20,336 nt of DNA. Source: Clostridium sp. AM34-11AC. GTDB taxonomy: Bacteria > Bacillota > Clostridia > Lachnospirales > Lachnospiraceae. The notes under the pieces are model-generated. The model was not told the DNA's origin, did no database searches, and saw only the letters and a program-made list of their open reading frames with translations. Numbering within the stretch: the first letter of the stretch is position 1; each line of letters opens with the position of its first letter. Position numbers and translations under genes: made by a program. Positions 7,025-14,110 of the stretch are shown in pieces. Location of the stretch: assembly GCF_003435375.1 (NCBI RefSeq), contig NZ_QWGL01000041.1:1-20336 (forward strand). Reading direction: 5' to 3'.

Positions 7025-7501
7025 ATGCAAGAGGAAGTAACGCAGAAAACAATCGCTCTTGTAATTAAGACCGCTAAACTGGATGCCAACGTCTTGAAGG
7101 CTGCAATGCGGATGTATTTGAACCACCGCAGGCAGAAAGCACAGAAAACGCATGGTAAAACTTCTGTGAAAAAGCTGGTTGGCGAAGGTGTGGGAGTTTC
7201 GTCTATCGAAGTGACGGACGGCAATATCAAATCCTTTGAGCGGGTAGCTCGTAAATATAATGTTGATTTCGCCGTCAAGAAAGACAAGACAACGGCCCCG
7301 CCGAAATATGTGGTATTTTTCAAGGGCAGGGATGCCGATGCAGTAGCACAGGCATTCAAGGAATTTGTTTATGGTAATGAGAAACGAAAGAGCAGAACTT
7401 CCGTAAGGGAGAAACTGAAACGCTTCAGGGATGCAGTATCACAGAATAAGAACAGAGAACGGAGCCGGGAAAAGAATAAGGACAGGGTGCAGAGCCTTTG
7501 A
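7025..7501 (+). CDS. pcfB: PcfB-family conjugation protein (DUF3801)
   Basis: A 158-aa basic protein of the PcfB/DUF3801 type. It shows the opening QKTIALVIKTAKLDANVLKAAMRMYLNHR, then SVKKLVGEGVGVSSIEVTDGNIKSFERVARKYNVDFAVKKDK and PPKYVVFFKGRDADAVAQAFKEF, and finishes in a highly charged Lys/Arg tail. In pCF10, PcfB helps link the relaxosome to the PcfC (VirD4) coupling protein. Here the gene directly precedes virD4 with a 4-base TTGA start/stop overlap, the arrangement typical of ICEs. ATG 7025 follows GGAGG at 7016-7020 with a short 4-base gap. Confidence 0.88.
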   Translation: MQEEVTQKTIALVIKTAKLDANVLKAAMRMYLNHRRQKAQKTHGKTSVKKLVGEGVGVSSIEVTDGNIKSFERVARKYNVDFAVKKDKTTAPPKYVVFFKGRDADAVAQAFKEFVYGNEKRKSRTSVREKLKRFRDAVSQNKNRERSREKNKDRVQSL

Positions 7502-7863
7502 GTAACATCATTGAAGGCATAACCAAAGACCTGAAGGCTATCCCGAAAAATCTGAAAGCAAAAGCAGGCGGTATGGATACCAAGAAGCTGGTGCTTTTGA
7601 ATCTGCCCTATATCTTTGTTGGATATTTCTGTGATAAGGTTGCATGGATGTGGAGAGTATCAGAAGGTACAAATGCTTCTGATAAGATGATGGCAGTCAT
7701 GAACCGTTTTGATAAGCTGTTTGCCAATCCTTTGCCCAGCTTCCACCCAAGAGATTTACTGATTGGTGTGGCAGGCGGCATAGCGCTCCGCCTTGTGGTG
7801 TATTACAAAGCCAAGAATGCCAAGAAGTTCCGGCAGGGTGTAGAATACGGTTCCGCAAGGTGG
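7498..7863 (+). pseudogene. virD4: virD4/traG coupling protein, N-terminal fragment (interrupted)
   Basis: The first ~122 codons of a VirD4/TraG type IV coupling ATPase, starting at TTG 7498 inside the pcfB stop (TTGA). It carries the two N-terminal membrane helices (KLVLLNLPYIFVGYFCDKVAWMW about 31-53, and DLLIGVAGGIALRLVVYY about 86-103) and ends at FRQGVEYGSARW. The conserved continuation GNAKDIEPYMD resumes in the same frame at 16104. The reading frame runs two codons into the inserted element (SA, then stop at 7870-7872). Without the ATPase domain this fragment cannot couple substrate to the secretion channel, so self-transfer of the ICE should be blocked. Confidence 0.92.
7861..7863. 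repeat. attL core (TGG) of the 8.24-kb element
   Basis: TGG is shared between the left junction (CAAGGTGG then AGTGCATAAT) and the right junction (CTTCATGG then GGAAATGCC, 16101-16103). Rejoining at TGG restores codons R-W-G-N-A-K of virD4. Large serine recombinases exchange at a 2-bp core, here probably GG. Confidence 0.75.
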
Positions 7864-7867
7864 AGTG

Positions 7868-7873
7868 CATAAT
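7868..7873 (+). promoter_or_regulatory. -10 half of a promoter split across the element ends
   Basis: CATAAT lies 4 bp inside the left end. In the circular form it would be exactly 17 bp downstream of TTGACA (16085-16090) at the right end. In the integrated state the -35 position (7845-7850, ATACGG) is poor, so the recombinase promoter should be active mainly in the circle. Confidence 0.7.
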
Positions 7874-7919
7874 TTTAAGTGTAAATGACACATACATGGA
7901 CGCACAGGAGGTTATGCAC

Positions 7920-9770
7920 ATGACTGATTATAGCAAAATTACAGCCCTTTACTCCCGCCTTTCCGTGGGCGACGAGGACAGGGACGGCGGCGAGAGCAAC
8001 AGCATACAGAACCAAAAAATATTTTTGGAGAACTATGCCAGAGGGCAGCACCTGACCAATATCCGGCACTACATCGACGATGACGAAAGCGGCAGATTTT
8101 TTGACCGTTCCGCCTACTCCCGCATGATGGACGATGTGGAAAACGGGAAAATCGGTGTCTGCATTATGAAAGACCTTACCCGCTGGGGGCGCGACTATCT
8201 CCAAGTAGGCAATGCGATGGAGATATTCAGACGGAACAATGTGCGCTTTATCGCGGTCAACAACGGCATTGACAGCGAGAAGCCCGACACATTGGAGTTT
8301 GCGCCCTTTATCAATATCATGTCGGAGTGGTATGCAAAGGACATCAGCAAGAAAGTGAAAACGGGCATTAAGACCAAAGGCATGAGTGGAAAGCCGATTG
8401 TCACCGAAGCCCCTTACGGCTATATCAAAGCCCCGGATAACAAGGACTTTTGGATAATCGACGAGGAAGCCGCCGAGGTTGTACGCCTTATTTTCCGTCT
8501 GTTTTTGGACGGGAAAAACCGAAACCAAATCGCCGTATATCTGACACAGGAACAAATCCCGTCCCCCACTTTCTACATGAAAGACCGCGGGCGGGGAACC
8601 TGTAAAAATAAGACGCTCAACGAGGATAACCGCTGCAAGTGGAACAAAGCCACCTTGACCAATATCCTCACACGGCAGGAGTATTGCGGCGATGTAGTCA
8701 ACTTCAAGACTACAAAGCATTTCCGGGATAAACATAACCACTATGTAGACCGGAGCCAGTGGCACATCACAGAAAATGTGCATGAGCCGATTATCAGCCG
8801 CAGCGATTTTGAAACCGTACAGCGGATTTTGGAAAACGCACCCGTCAAACGCCCCAACGGGGACGGGGAAATCCACCCTTTGTCGGGCTTACTTTTCTGT
8901 AAGGACTGCGGCGCAAAAATGCACATCCGAATAGATTACAGATACGGCAGCAAGCGGCACGTTGCCTATTGCAGCGAGTACCACAAGGGAAAAGCAAAAA
9001 ATCCCAAGTGCAGCTCCCCGCACATCATGGACGCGGATTTGCTCATGCAGACCATCGCGGAAGTGCTGAAGAAAATCGAGGACTATTCCATCAGCAACCG
9101 GGCGGAGTTTGAAGCCTTAGTGAAAAAGAACCTTGCCATGCAGCAGACCGACCAGACCAAGAAGCAGCAGAAGCGTATTCCGCAAATCACGACGCGCCTT
9201 GAACAGATTGACAAGGTGCTGAATAAGCTCTATGAGGACAACGCCCTCGGCACGATCCCGCAAGACCGTTATGAGCAGATGTCGCAGAAGTATTCGGAAG
9301 AATACTATGCGCTGAAAGCGGAGCTTGCCACGCTCCAAGAGCAGCTATCCGCTTATGAGAACGCGGGAGGACGGGCGCAGAAGTTTTTGAAGCTGACGGA
9401 ACGCCATGCTGCCTTTACCGACCTGACCCCCACCATTCTCAACGAGTTTATCAGCCGGATTGAAGTGCATGAGCGCGACCAGAAAAGGGCGAGATACGCA
9501 ATCCAGCACATCAGCATATATTTCAATTATATCGGCAAGTTTGAGAATGAAGTGACGCAGCTTGCAGAGCCGACCGAGCAGGAAATCCGGCAAATGCGGG
9601 AGGAAATCGAAGAAGCCAAAAAGGAAAAGAGCCGCGCCTATCATCGGCAGTATTCAAGGGAGTACCGGGCGAGAAACCTTGAAACGCAGCGGGAGTATGA
9701 CCGCATGAAAGCGCGGGAATACAGGGCAAGGAGAAAGGCGCAGGCAGCCGGAGCACAGCCCGCACAGTAA
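7920..9770 (+). CDS. large serine recombinase (TnpX-like, DUF4368)
   Basis: A 616-aa site-specific recombinase that would excise and integrate this element. ATG 7920 is chosen because AGGAGG (7906-7911) is eight bases upstream; ATG 7914 would be too close. Residues 7-15 (ITALYSRLS) hold the catalytic Ser15 with Arg13; the resolvase domain continues through QNQK and DLTRWGRDYL (about 80-90). The Recombinase domain follows (APYGYIKAPDN), then a zinc ribbon with C327-x2-C330 (LLFCKDCGAKM) and later Cys, a coiled coil at about 370-480, and a DUF4368-like EFISRIEVHERD segment. The tail is unusually basic with repeated REYRAR motifs. It looks complete and active. Confidence 0.93.
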   Translation: MTDYSKITALYSRLSVGDEDRDGGESNSIQNQKIFLENYARGQHLTNIRHYIDDDESGRFFDRSAYSRMMDDVENGKIGVCIMKDLTRWGRDYLQVGNAMEIFRRNNVRFIAVNNGIDSEKPDTLEFAPFINIMSEWYAKDISKKVKTGIKTKGMSGKPIVTEAPYGYIKAPDNKDFWIIDEEAAEVVRLIFRLFLDGKNRNQIAVYLTQEQIPSPTFYMKDRGRGTCKNKTLNEDNRCKWNKATLTNILTRQEYCGDVVNFKTTKHFRDKHNHYVDRSQWHITENVHEPIISRSDFETVQRILENAPVKRPNGDGEIHPLSGLLFCKDCGAKMHIRIDYRYGSKRHVAYCSEYHKGKAKNPKCSSPHIMDADLLMQTIAEVLKKIEDYSISNRAEFEALVKKNLAMQQTDQTKKQQKRIPQITTRLEQIDKVLNKLYEDNALGTIPQDRYEQMSQKYSEEYYALKAELATLQEQLSAYENAGGRAQKFLKLTERHAAFTDLTPTILNEFISRIEVHERDQKRARYAIQHISIYFNYIGKFENEVTQLAEPTEQEIRQMREEIEEAKKEKSRAYHRQYSREYRARNLETQREYDRMKAREYRARRKAQAAGAQPAQ

Positions 9771-9790
9771 AACAGAATAACCGTCAACCA

Positions 9791-9827
9791 AGAGGGATTT
9801 TCCGAACTACGGGAAATCCCTCTTTTG
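9791..9827 (+). terminator. intrinsic terminator after the recombinase gene
   Basis: GAGGGATTT (9792-9800) pairs with AAATCCCTC (9814-9822) and is followed by TTTT. It separates the recombinase from tnpW. Confidence 0.75.
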
Positions 9828-9849
9828 CGCCCAAAGAAAGGAGCCGCCT

Positions 9850-10041
9850 ATGGCAGAACATACCCCCGACAGTATCATCACGACCCAGAGGAACGGGCAG
9901 ACCATTGTTGCGGAGTTATTTTTCAATCACAGCAGCACAGAAACATTCCGCGACAAGCTGCTCAAACTGGCACTTGCCGACAGCTCGCGTTTATCCGCGT
10001 CTGACGGTCAAGAGCCGGAAAAAACGGAAATCTTGCGATAA
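9850..10041 (+). CDS. tnpW: TnpW-family transposon protein
   Basis: A 63-aa protein whose core, IITTQRNGQTIVAELFFNHSSTETFRDKLLKLALAD, fits the TnpW family found beside TnpX-type recombinases (beta-strand pair RNGQTIVAELFF then helix ETFRDKLLKL). The role of TnpW is not settled; a small accessory or directionality protein is plausible. The start is ATG 9850 with AAAGGAG at 9837-9843. It has its own terminator (10045-10080). A second, divergent TnpW lies at 18436-18603 in another element of this window. Confidence 0.8.
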   Translation: MAEHTPDSIITTQRNGQTIVAELFFNHSSTETFRDKLLKLALADSSRLSASDGQEPEKTEILR

Positions 10042-10044
10042 CAG

Positions 10045-10080
10045 CCGCCCCGACGATACACTCCCCGTCTGGGCGGTTTC
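10045..10080 (+). terminator. intrinsic terminator after tnpW
   Basis: CCGCCC (10045-10050) and GACG (10052-10055) pair with CGTC (10066-10069) and GGGCGG (10071-10076), with single-base bulges, followed by TTT. A second GC hairpin without T run (GCCCCT 10137-10142 / AGGGGC 10153-10158) precedes the next RBS. Confidence 0.65.
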
Positions 10081-10174
10081 TATTTGAAAATCCTCATTTT
10101 CCCCAAGTCAAGAGCCGGGAAAAACACCCGAAAAATGCCCCTATTGCGTAACAGGGGCGCAGAAAGGAGAGTTT

Positions 10175-10471
10175 ATGAGAACAGGGCTTACGAAGCAGGA
10201 AAAGACCACCGATATTTGGTTTGACGAGAAAGACCCCCTTATCCATATCCGCACCCACAACACCGACTTAAAGAAGCGGCTTGCCGCCTACGCCGGACAG
10301 CACCCCGACCAGTGCCGCCAGACCGACGCAGACCCCGAAACGGACTGCATGGAGTTTGATATTGCAAAGGGGCGTTTCTCTTTCCGTCTGACCGCCCCAT
10401 ACAACGAGGAACGGCGGGAAGCTGCGCGGCGGTCTGCCAGAGAAAACAAGGCCACTGACAGGCTGAAATGA
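10175..10471 (+). CDS. small conserved mobile-element protein, 98 aa
   Basis: Unnamed, although it looks like a small protein repeatedly seen in TnpX/Mob elements of gut Firmicutes. ATG 10175 lies behind GAAAGGAG at 10161-10168. The N-terminal half reads TTDIWFDEKDPLIHIRTHNTDLKKRLAAYAGQHPDQCRQTDADP, and the C-terminal half CMEFDIAKGRFSFRLTAPYNEERREAARRSARENK. The predicted beta strands ending in a charged helix suggest a small nucleic-acid or protein-binding fold; no enzyme motif. GC-rich like the element backbone, so probably ancestral to it. Confidence 0.7.
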   Translation: MRTGLTKQEKTTDIWFDEKDPLIHIRTHNTDLKKRLAAYAGQHPDQCRQTDADPETDCMEFDIAKGRFSFRLTAPYNEERREAARRSARENKATDRLK

Positions 10472-10576
10472 GGTGGATTTATTCATAACCATGTGCTATG
10501 ATATTTATAGATAGTGAAACTTCCTTTCAATTTTTTCGTCTATACAAGTAACAGAGAAGAACAGGAGGCTTGTTCC

Positions 10577-11407
10577 ATGAGAAAAAAGAGATTGATGATT
10601 GCAATAGCTTGTATCATTTTAGTAGGTATCGCGGTAATCGTATTTTTTTCACAACAGGGGAAAAAACCGTATAAGAATTTGGACGCAGCGCAGATTGTTT
10701 CCGCTAAAGTGTTATTAACACCGCCAGACAAAACGATTGAGATTGAAAATATCCAAGAATTAGTTGAATATTTGAATGATGTTGTTGTCTATAATGAGGA
10801 TAATTCTTACACAGAGTATGCTGGACAAGGCGTTGTTTTTACCTTGACTATGGTAGACGGTACACAAACAGATATTATGGCGTATAACCCATTTATTGTC
10901 ATTGACGGTATCGGTTATAAGACAAAATATGAGCCATGTGAAGCACTCAACAGCTATGCAAATGAATTACTAAACTCTGGGACTGCCAATATAATTTTGG
11001 AAGAACCGCCCACATTAAGCGTTGTGAGTGACGAAACCGCTATCGGTGCAGTATTAGGAACTTATTCGTGGCAAAAAACAAATATTGACGGAACTGCTGA
11101 AAGCACAATAGCTGATAGCCCACACCCGTTAGAGTGCAAGGATCTGTTGTCCCCGCCATTTGAAACAACAGAAACAACAGCTACATTAAGATTTACAGAA
11201 GACCCAGATACAATTTTAAGTGTGCAGTGCTGGAGTGACGAACATTGGGGAGAGCCTGCTACAAACAGCGAAGATGTAACTATTGTTGGAAACGTACTCA
11301 CTCTTAAACTGGGCGGATATATTTATGAAGTAACAGCTGAATGGAATACTGAAAATGGCTATGGCGGAACAGCAAGCTATTTTATATATTTGAAAACAGC
11401 AGACTAA
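10577..11407 (+). CDS. membrane-anchored extracellular protein, BlaR1-sensor-like cargo
   Basis: A 276-aa protein. ATG 10577 has AGGAGG at 10563-10568. Residues 1-25 are a basic run plus a single hydrophobic helix (LMIAIACIILVGIAVIVFF), so the rest faces outward. The Cys in IAIAC is inside the helix and is not a convincing lipobox. Residues ~35-130 (LTPPDKTIEIENIQELVEYLNDVVVY to GYKTKYEPCEALNSYANELL) resemble DUF5301; the C-terminal ~155-276 (GTYSWQKTNIDGTAEST, LSVQCWSDEHWGE and GGYIYEVTAEW) resembles the extracellular domain seen after M56 peptidases in BlaR1-like proteins. The peptidase itself is absent. The AT-rich codon use and own terminator mark it as added cargo. Function unknown. Confidence 0.75.
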   Translation: MRKKRLMIAIACIILVGIAVIVFFSQQGKKPYKNLDAAQIVSAKVLLTPPDKTIEIENIQELVEYLNDVVVYNEDNSYTEYAGQGVVFTLTMVDGTQTDIMAYNPFIVIDGIGYKTKYEPCEALNSYANELLNSGTANIILEEPPTLSVVSDETAIGAVLGTYSWQKTNIDGTAESTIADSPHPLECKDLLSPPFETTETTATLRFTEDPDTILSVQCWSDEHWGEPATNSEDVTIVGNVLTLKLGGYIYEVTAEWNTENGYGGTASYFIYLKTAD

Positions 11408-11425
11408 AATTGAATAGCCACCCAC

Positions 11426-11457
11426 AAGGGCAGCCGAGAAAATCGACTGTCCTTTTT
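11426..11457 (+). terminator. intrinsic terminator after the cargo membrane protein
   Basis: AAGGGCAG (11426-11433) and CGA pair with TCG and CTGTCCTT around a GAAAA loop, with one mismatch, then a T run. It isolates the cargo gene from the DUF3847 gene. Confidence 0.65.
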
Positions 11458-11489
11458 CTATGCGTATGAGCAGAAAGGAGCGCCCAACC

Positions 11490-11783
11490 ATGACAAAGCC
11501 AAGAGAGAAAACCCGCGAGGAGTTGCAAGCCGAGATTGAGGACGGAAAGAAGAAAATCCGGCAGTTTGAGAACCGAGAAAAGATGTTGCGTCAGAAGCTA
11601 TCCAAAGAGGAACGCAGAACGCGCAGCCACCGCCTTATTGTCCGGGGCGCAGTCTTTGAAAGCATTGTGCCGGAAGCAAAGAACATGACCGACGAGGAAG
11701 CCACAGCACTTCTCCGGCTTGCCTTGACGAGTGAACCAGCGCGGGAATATCTGAAAAAACGAGCCGAGGGAGCGACAAGCTAA
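11490..11783 (+). CDS. DUF3847-family protein, upstream of relaxase
   Basis: A 97-aa, highly charged coiled-coil protein that I recognise as DUF3847, normally encoded just before mobA/mobL in Firmicute mobilizable elements. ATG 11490 is chosen over the upstream ORF start because GAAAGGAG (11473-11480) fits it. Residues 10-50 form a Lys/Glu/Arg helix (EELQAEIEDGKKKIRQFENREKMLRQKLSKEERRTRSHRLIVRG), and the C-terminal part (NMTDEEATALLRLALTSEPAREYLKK) forms short helices. The position next to oriT suggests a MobC-like relaxosome accessory role, which is inference. Confidence 0.8.
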   Translation: MTKPREKTREELQAEIEDGKKKIRQFENREKMLRQKLSKEERRTRSHRLIVRGAVFESIVPEAKNMTDEEATALLRLALTSEPAREYLKKRAEGATS

Positions 11784-11788
11784 ATAAT

Positions 11789-11835
11789 CCCTTGGCAACA
11801 AGGGCGCACTTATACACCCTTGCGGGCGTGTGCGC
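11789..11835 (-). other. oriT: oriT with IncQ/pSK41-type nic sequence
   Basis: Read on the minus strand, 11799-11813 gives TATAAGTGCGCCCTT, matching the nic core TAAGTGCG/CCCT known from RSF1010/R1162 and the pGO1/pSK41 family. The base 5' of it forms an imperfect hairpin (plus-strand ACACCC 11814-11819 / GGG-C-GTGT 11824-11831, loop TTGC). GCGCAC (11804-11809) also pairs with GTGCGC (11830-11835), and CCCTT/AAGGG (11789-11793/11800-11804) flanks the other side. It lies directly before a MOBQ relaxase gene. With the nick on this strand, recombinase-side genes enter first and mobA last. Confidence 0.82.
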
Positions 11836-11849
11836 TCTGCCGAGGGCTT

Positions 11850-11934
11850 ATCTCCGCACAGGGAGATTTCCCCGCGCTCCGATATGGCGGCTTTGCCGCA
11901 ACAAGGGGCTGCACCCCTTGCGCCGCTTCGCGGC
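11850..11934. repeat. cluster of short GC hairpins between oriT and mobA
   Basis: Four perfect small hairpins in 85 bp: ATCTCC/GGAGAT (11850-11855/11862-11867), GCGGC/GCCGC (11887-11891/11895-11899), CAAGGGG/CCCCTTG (11902-11908/11914-11920) and GCCGC/GCGGC (11922-11926/11930-11934). Possible relaxosome binding sites, single-strand replication start, or structured leader for mobA. Confidence 0.6.
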
Positions 11935-12016
11935 TATCCCTGCACACCCACAAAAACAGTACCCCCGCCTTTGGCGTCTGTACCATTTTTGCGGGTTTTA
12001 TTATCCTATCCGGGAG

Positions 12017-13525
12017 GTGATACCCATAGCCATTTACCATTGGAACATCGGCATTGTGAGCCGAGGAAAAGGCAAATCAGCCGTTGCCGCAGCCGCCTAC
12101 CGAAGCGGCGAAAAGCTGACAAACGAATGGGACGGAATGACACATGACTACACTCGCAAAGGCGGCGTTGTCCATACAGAAATCATGCTGCCGCCCCATG
12201 CCCCGCCCTCTTTCTCTGACCGTTCAACCTTGTGGAACAGCGTGGAGCTTTACGAGAAAGCCGGGAACGCCCAGCTTGCCAGAGAGATTGACGCAGCACT
12301 CCCCATTGAGTTATCCAGAGAGGAACAGATCCGGCTTGTCCGGGAATACTGTTCCTCTCAATTTGTTTCCAGAGGAATGTGCGTTGATTATGCCATTCAC
12401 GACACCGACAGCGGCAACCCCCATTGTCACATCATGCTTACCATGCGCCCCCTTGACGAGCGCGGCACATGGGCAGCGAAATCCAAAAAGGAATATGACC
12501 TTGACGAGAACGGCGAGCGTATTCGCTTGCCAAGCGGCAGATACAAGACCCACAAAGTTGACCTTACAGGCTGGAACGACAAGGACAACACCCTCTTGTG
12601 GCGCAAGGCATGGGCTGACTTTACCAACGACTTTTTGGAGAGGAACGGAAGCCCGGAGCGCATCGACCACCGCAGCAACGCCGAGAGAGGAATTGACGAA
12701 CTGCCTACCGTCCACATGGGCGTGGCGGCTTGCCAGATGGAGAAGAAAGGTATCGCCACCGAGAAAGGCGAACTGAACCGCAGTATTCAAAAGACAAACC
12801 GCCTTATCCGGGAAATCCGGGCGCAGATTAGCAAGCTCAAGGAATGGATTGCTGACCTGTTCAAAGCGCGGGAAACCGCCCCGGAGCAGCCGCCGCAATC
12901 TCCCAACCTTGCAAATCTGTTGATGAAGTATTTGAGCGTTCAGAGAGAAAAGAGCCGGAAGTATTCGCAGAGTTGGCAACAGCAGCACGCAACCGATGAA
13001 TTGAAAACCATAGCGGCAGCGGTCAACTATCTCTCCGAGCATAGTATCTCGACCCTTGACGAGCTGGACGCTTCTCTTTCCTCTGTCAGCGATAAAGCCT
13101 ATTCAATCCGGGAGGGAATGAAAACCGCTGAGGAACGCATGAAGAAGCTGCAAAAGCTAATTGAATACGGGAAGAGCTACACAGAGTACAAGCCCATACA
13201 GGACGAGTACCGGCAAATCCGCTGGAAAGGAAAACAGGAGAAGTTTGCAGAAGCCCGCCGCGCCGAGCTTACCCTATGGGACGCGGCAAACCGCTATCTC
13301 CATGCAAATCTGCCGAAAGGAACAAAGACCTTGCCTATTGCGGAATGGGAACAGGAATATGCTGACCTCAAAACGCAGAGGGACAGCGATTATACCAAAC
13401 TGAAAGATACCCGCGCCGAGGTTGCCGAGCTTCAAAAAATCCGCAGGTGCGTGGATATTGCACTCCGCGCCGACCAACCGGAGCAGATGCAGAGCCGCAC
13501 CAAGCGGCATGAACAGGAGCGATAA
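12017..13525 (+). CDS. mobA: MobA/MobL-family (MOBQ) relaxase
   Basis: About 500 aa. The N-terminal relaxase domain shows AIYHWNIGIVSRGKGKSAVAAAAYRSGEKL with the likely catalytic Tyr in AAAYRSGE, then THDYTRKGGVVHTEIMLP, and the metal-binding histidines in NPHCHIMLTMRP (about residues 134-145). It would nick oriT just upstream and pilot the strand into a helper conjugation channel. The C-terminal half is a long charged coiled coil. The start is uncertain: the complete anti-SD match GGAGGTGAT (12013-12021) overlaps GTG 12017 and is best spaced for ATA 12026, where homologues begin (AIYHW). Upstream in-frame sequence (11792-12016) is oriT/hairpin DNA, not protein. Followed by a terminator. Confidence 0.9.
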   Translation: MIPIAIYHWNIGIVSRGKGKSAVAAAAYRSGEKLTNEWDGMTHDYTRKGGVVHTEIMLPPHAPPSFSDRSTLWNSVELYEKAGNAQLAREIDAALPIELSREEQIRLVREYCSSQFVSRGMCVDYAIHDTDSGNPHCHIMLTMRPLDERGTWAAKSKKEYDLDENGERIRLPSGRYKTHKVDLTGWNDKDNTLLWRKAWADFTNDFLERNGSPERIDHRSNAERGIDELPTVHMGVAACQMEKKGIATEKGELNRSIQKTNRLIREIRAQISKLKEWIADLFKARETAPEQPPQSPNLANLLMKYLSVQREKSRKYSQSWQQQHATDELKTIAAAVNYLSEHSISTLDELDASLSSVSDKAYSIREGMKTAEERMKKLQKLIEYGKSYTEYKPIQDEYRQIRWKGKQEKFAEARRAELTLWDAANRYLHANLPKGTKTLPIAEWEQEYADLKTQRDSDYTKLKDTRAEVAELQKIRRCVDIALRADQPEQMQSRTKRHEQER

Positions 13526-13530
13526 GAAAA

Positions 13531-13566
13531 GGACGGGCAAGCTACTTTGCCTGTCCGTCCTAAATG
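13531..13566 (+). terminator. terminator between convergent mobA and NTF2-like genes
   Basis: GGACGGGCAA (13531-13540) pairs imperfectly with TTTGCCTGTCCGTCC (13546-13560), with a two-base bulge. It follows mobA by five bases. The 3' T content is modest, so strength is unclear. Confidence 0.6.
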
Positions 13567-13601
13567 TTTTCCGATAAAATGGACGCTATTGATTCCTAAT
13601 A

Positions 13602-14021
13602 TTAAAACCAACTTGCTCTTTCGTCCCTAAATTCGGGCAGGTCACTATGCTCATAAGGATTATAATTATTCAAATTGCAGCCAAACTCTTTCAATGATTT
13701 TATTTTATTATCCTTTGTCCATTCAACCAGGGAAATTCCATCAAATTCCTCTATGCTCCCATTGTTCATTTCATTTTTGAAATACCACTCCACAATCGTC
13801 TGATTTCCTTTGTGGAAAAATTGTTTGATTTCCCAAGCAACGACTTTGCCACGAGTATTCCATTCCTGAAACCAGTGTTTTACGATTTGACGGTTATTAT
13901 ATTTTGGACCCCAACTTTCAGTATAAATTACATCTTCTGCAAAAATATTATCAATACCTAAATCCTGTTTTGTAAGCCACATTTCAAACCATAAGTGAAT
14001 ATTTTTTTCTCTTTCATTCAC
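13602..14021 (-). CDS. NTF2/SnoaL-like fold protein, cargo
   Basis: A 139-aa protein of the nuclear-transport-factor-2/SnoaL-like type. It opens with EKNIHLWFEMWLTKQDLGIDNIFAEDVIYTESWGP, the usual helix then 'F.ed..y..s.g' pattern, followed by KHWFQEWN, FHKGNQTIVEWYFKNE and EFDGISLVEWTKDNKIKSLKEF, the closing beta sheet. Such proteins are small cone-shaped enzymes or ligand binders; the substrate cannot be told. GTG 14021 is chosen because GAGGTG lies seven bases upstream; ATG 14060 would add an unrelated N-terminus. It is AT-rich, on the opposite strand, and sits between two GC-rich backbone genes, so it is a later insertion. Confidence 0.75.
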   Translation of the reverse strand: MNEREKNIHLWFEMWLTKQDLGIDNIFAEDVIYTESWGPKYNNRQIVKHWFQEWNTRGKVVAWEIKQFFHKGNQTIVEWYFKNEMNNGSIEEFDGISLVEWTKDNKIKSLKEFGCNLNNYNPYEHSDLPEFRDERASWF

Positions 14022-14110
14022 AATCCAGCACCTCACTAACTTCCGATTTTTCGGTTTCATTCTACATCAAAACTATGAACAATTCAACCACAGAAAGAGA
14101 GGTATCAGCC

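Noticed and set aside
7875..8876. A 333-codon minus-strand ORF
   Set aside because: Exact antisense shadow of the well-conserved recombinase gene; GC-rich third positions produce long false antisense ORFs here.
10008..10123. Short direct repeat of GTCAAGAGCCGG about 100 bp apart
   Set aside because: Only about 12-14 bp, one copy within tnpW coding sequence; no partner structure to suggest function.
11792..12016. N-terminal extension of the relaxase ORF
   Set aside because: Covers oriT and four hairpins; relaxase homology begins only at AIYHW near 12029 and a full SD lies at 12013.
12311..13042. A 243-codon minus-strand ORF
   Set aside because: Antisense shadow of the relaxase gene, with no recognisable protein pattern.
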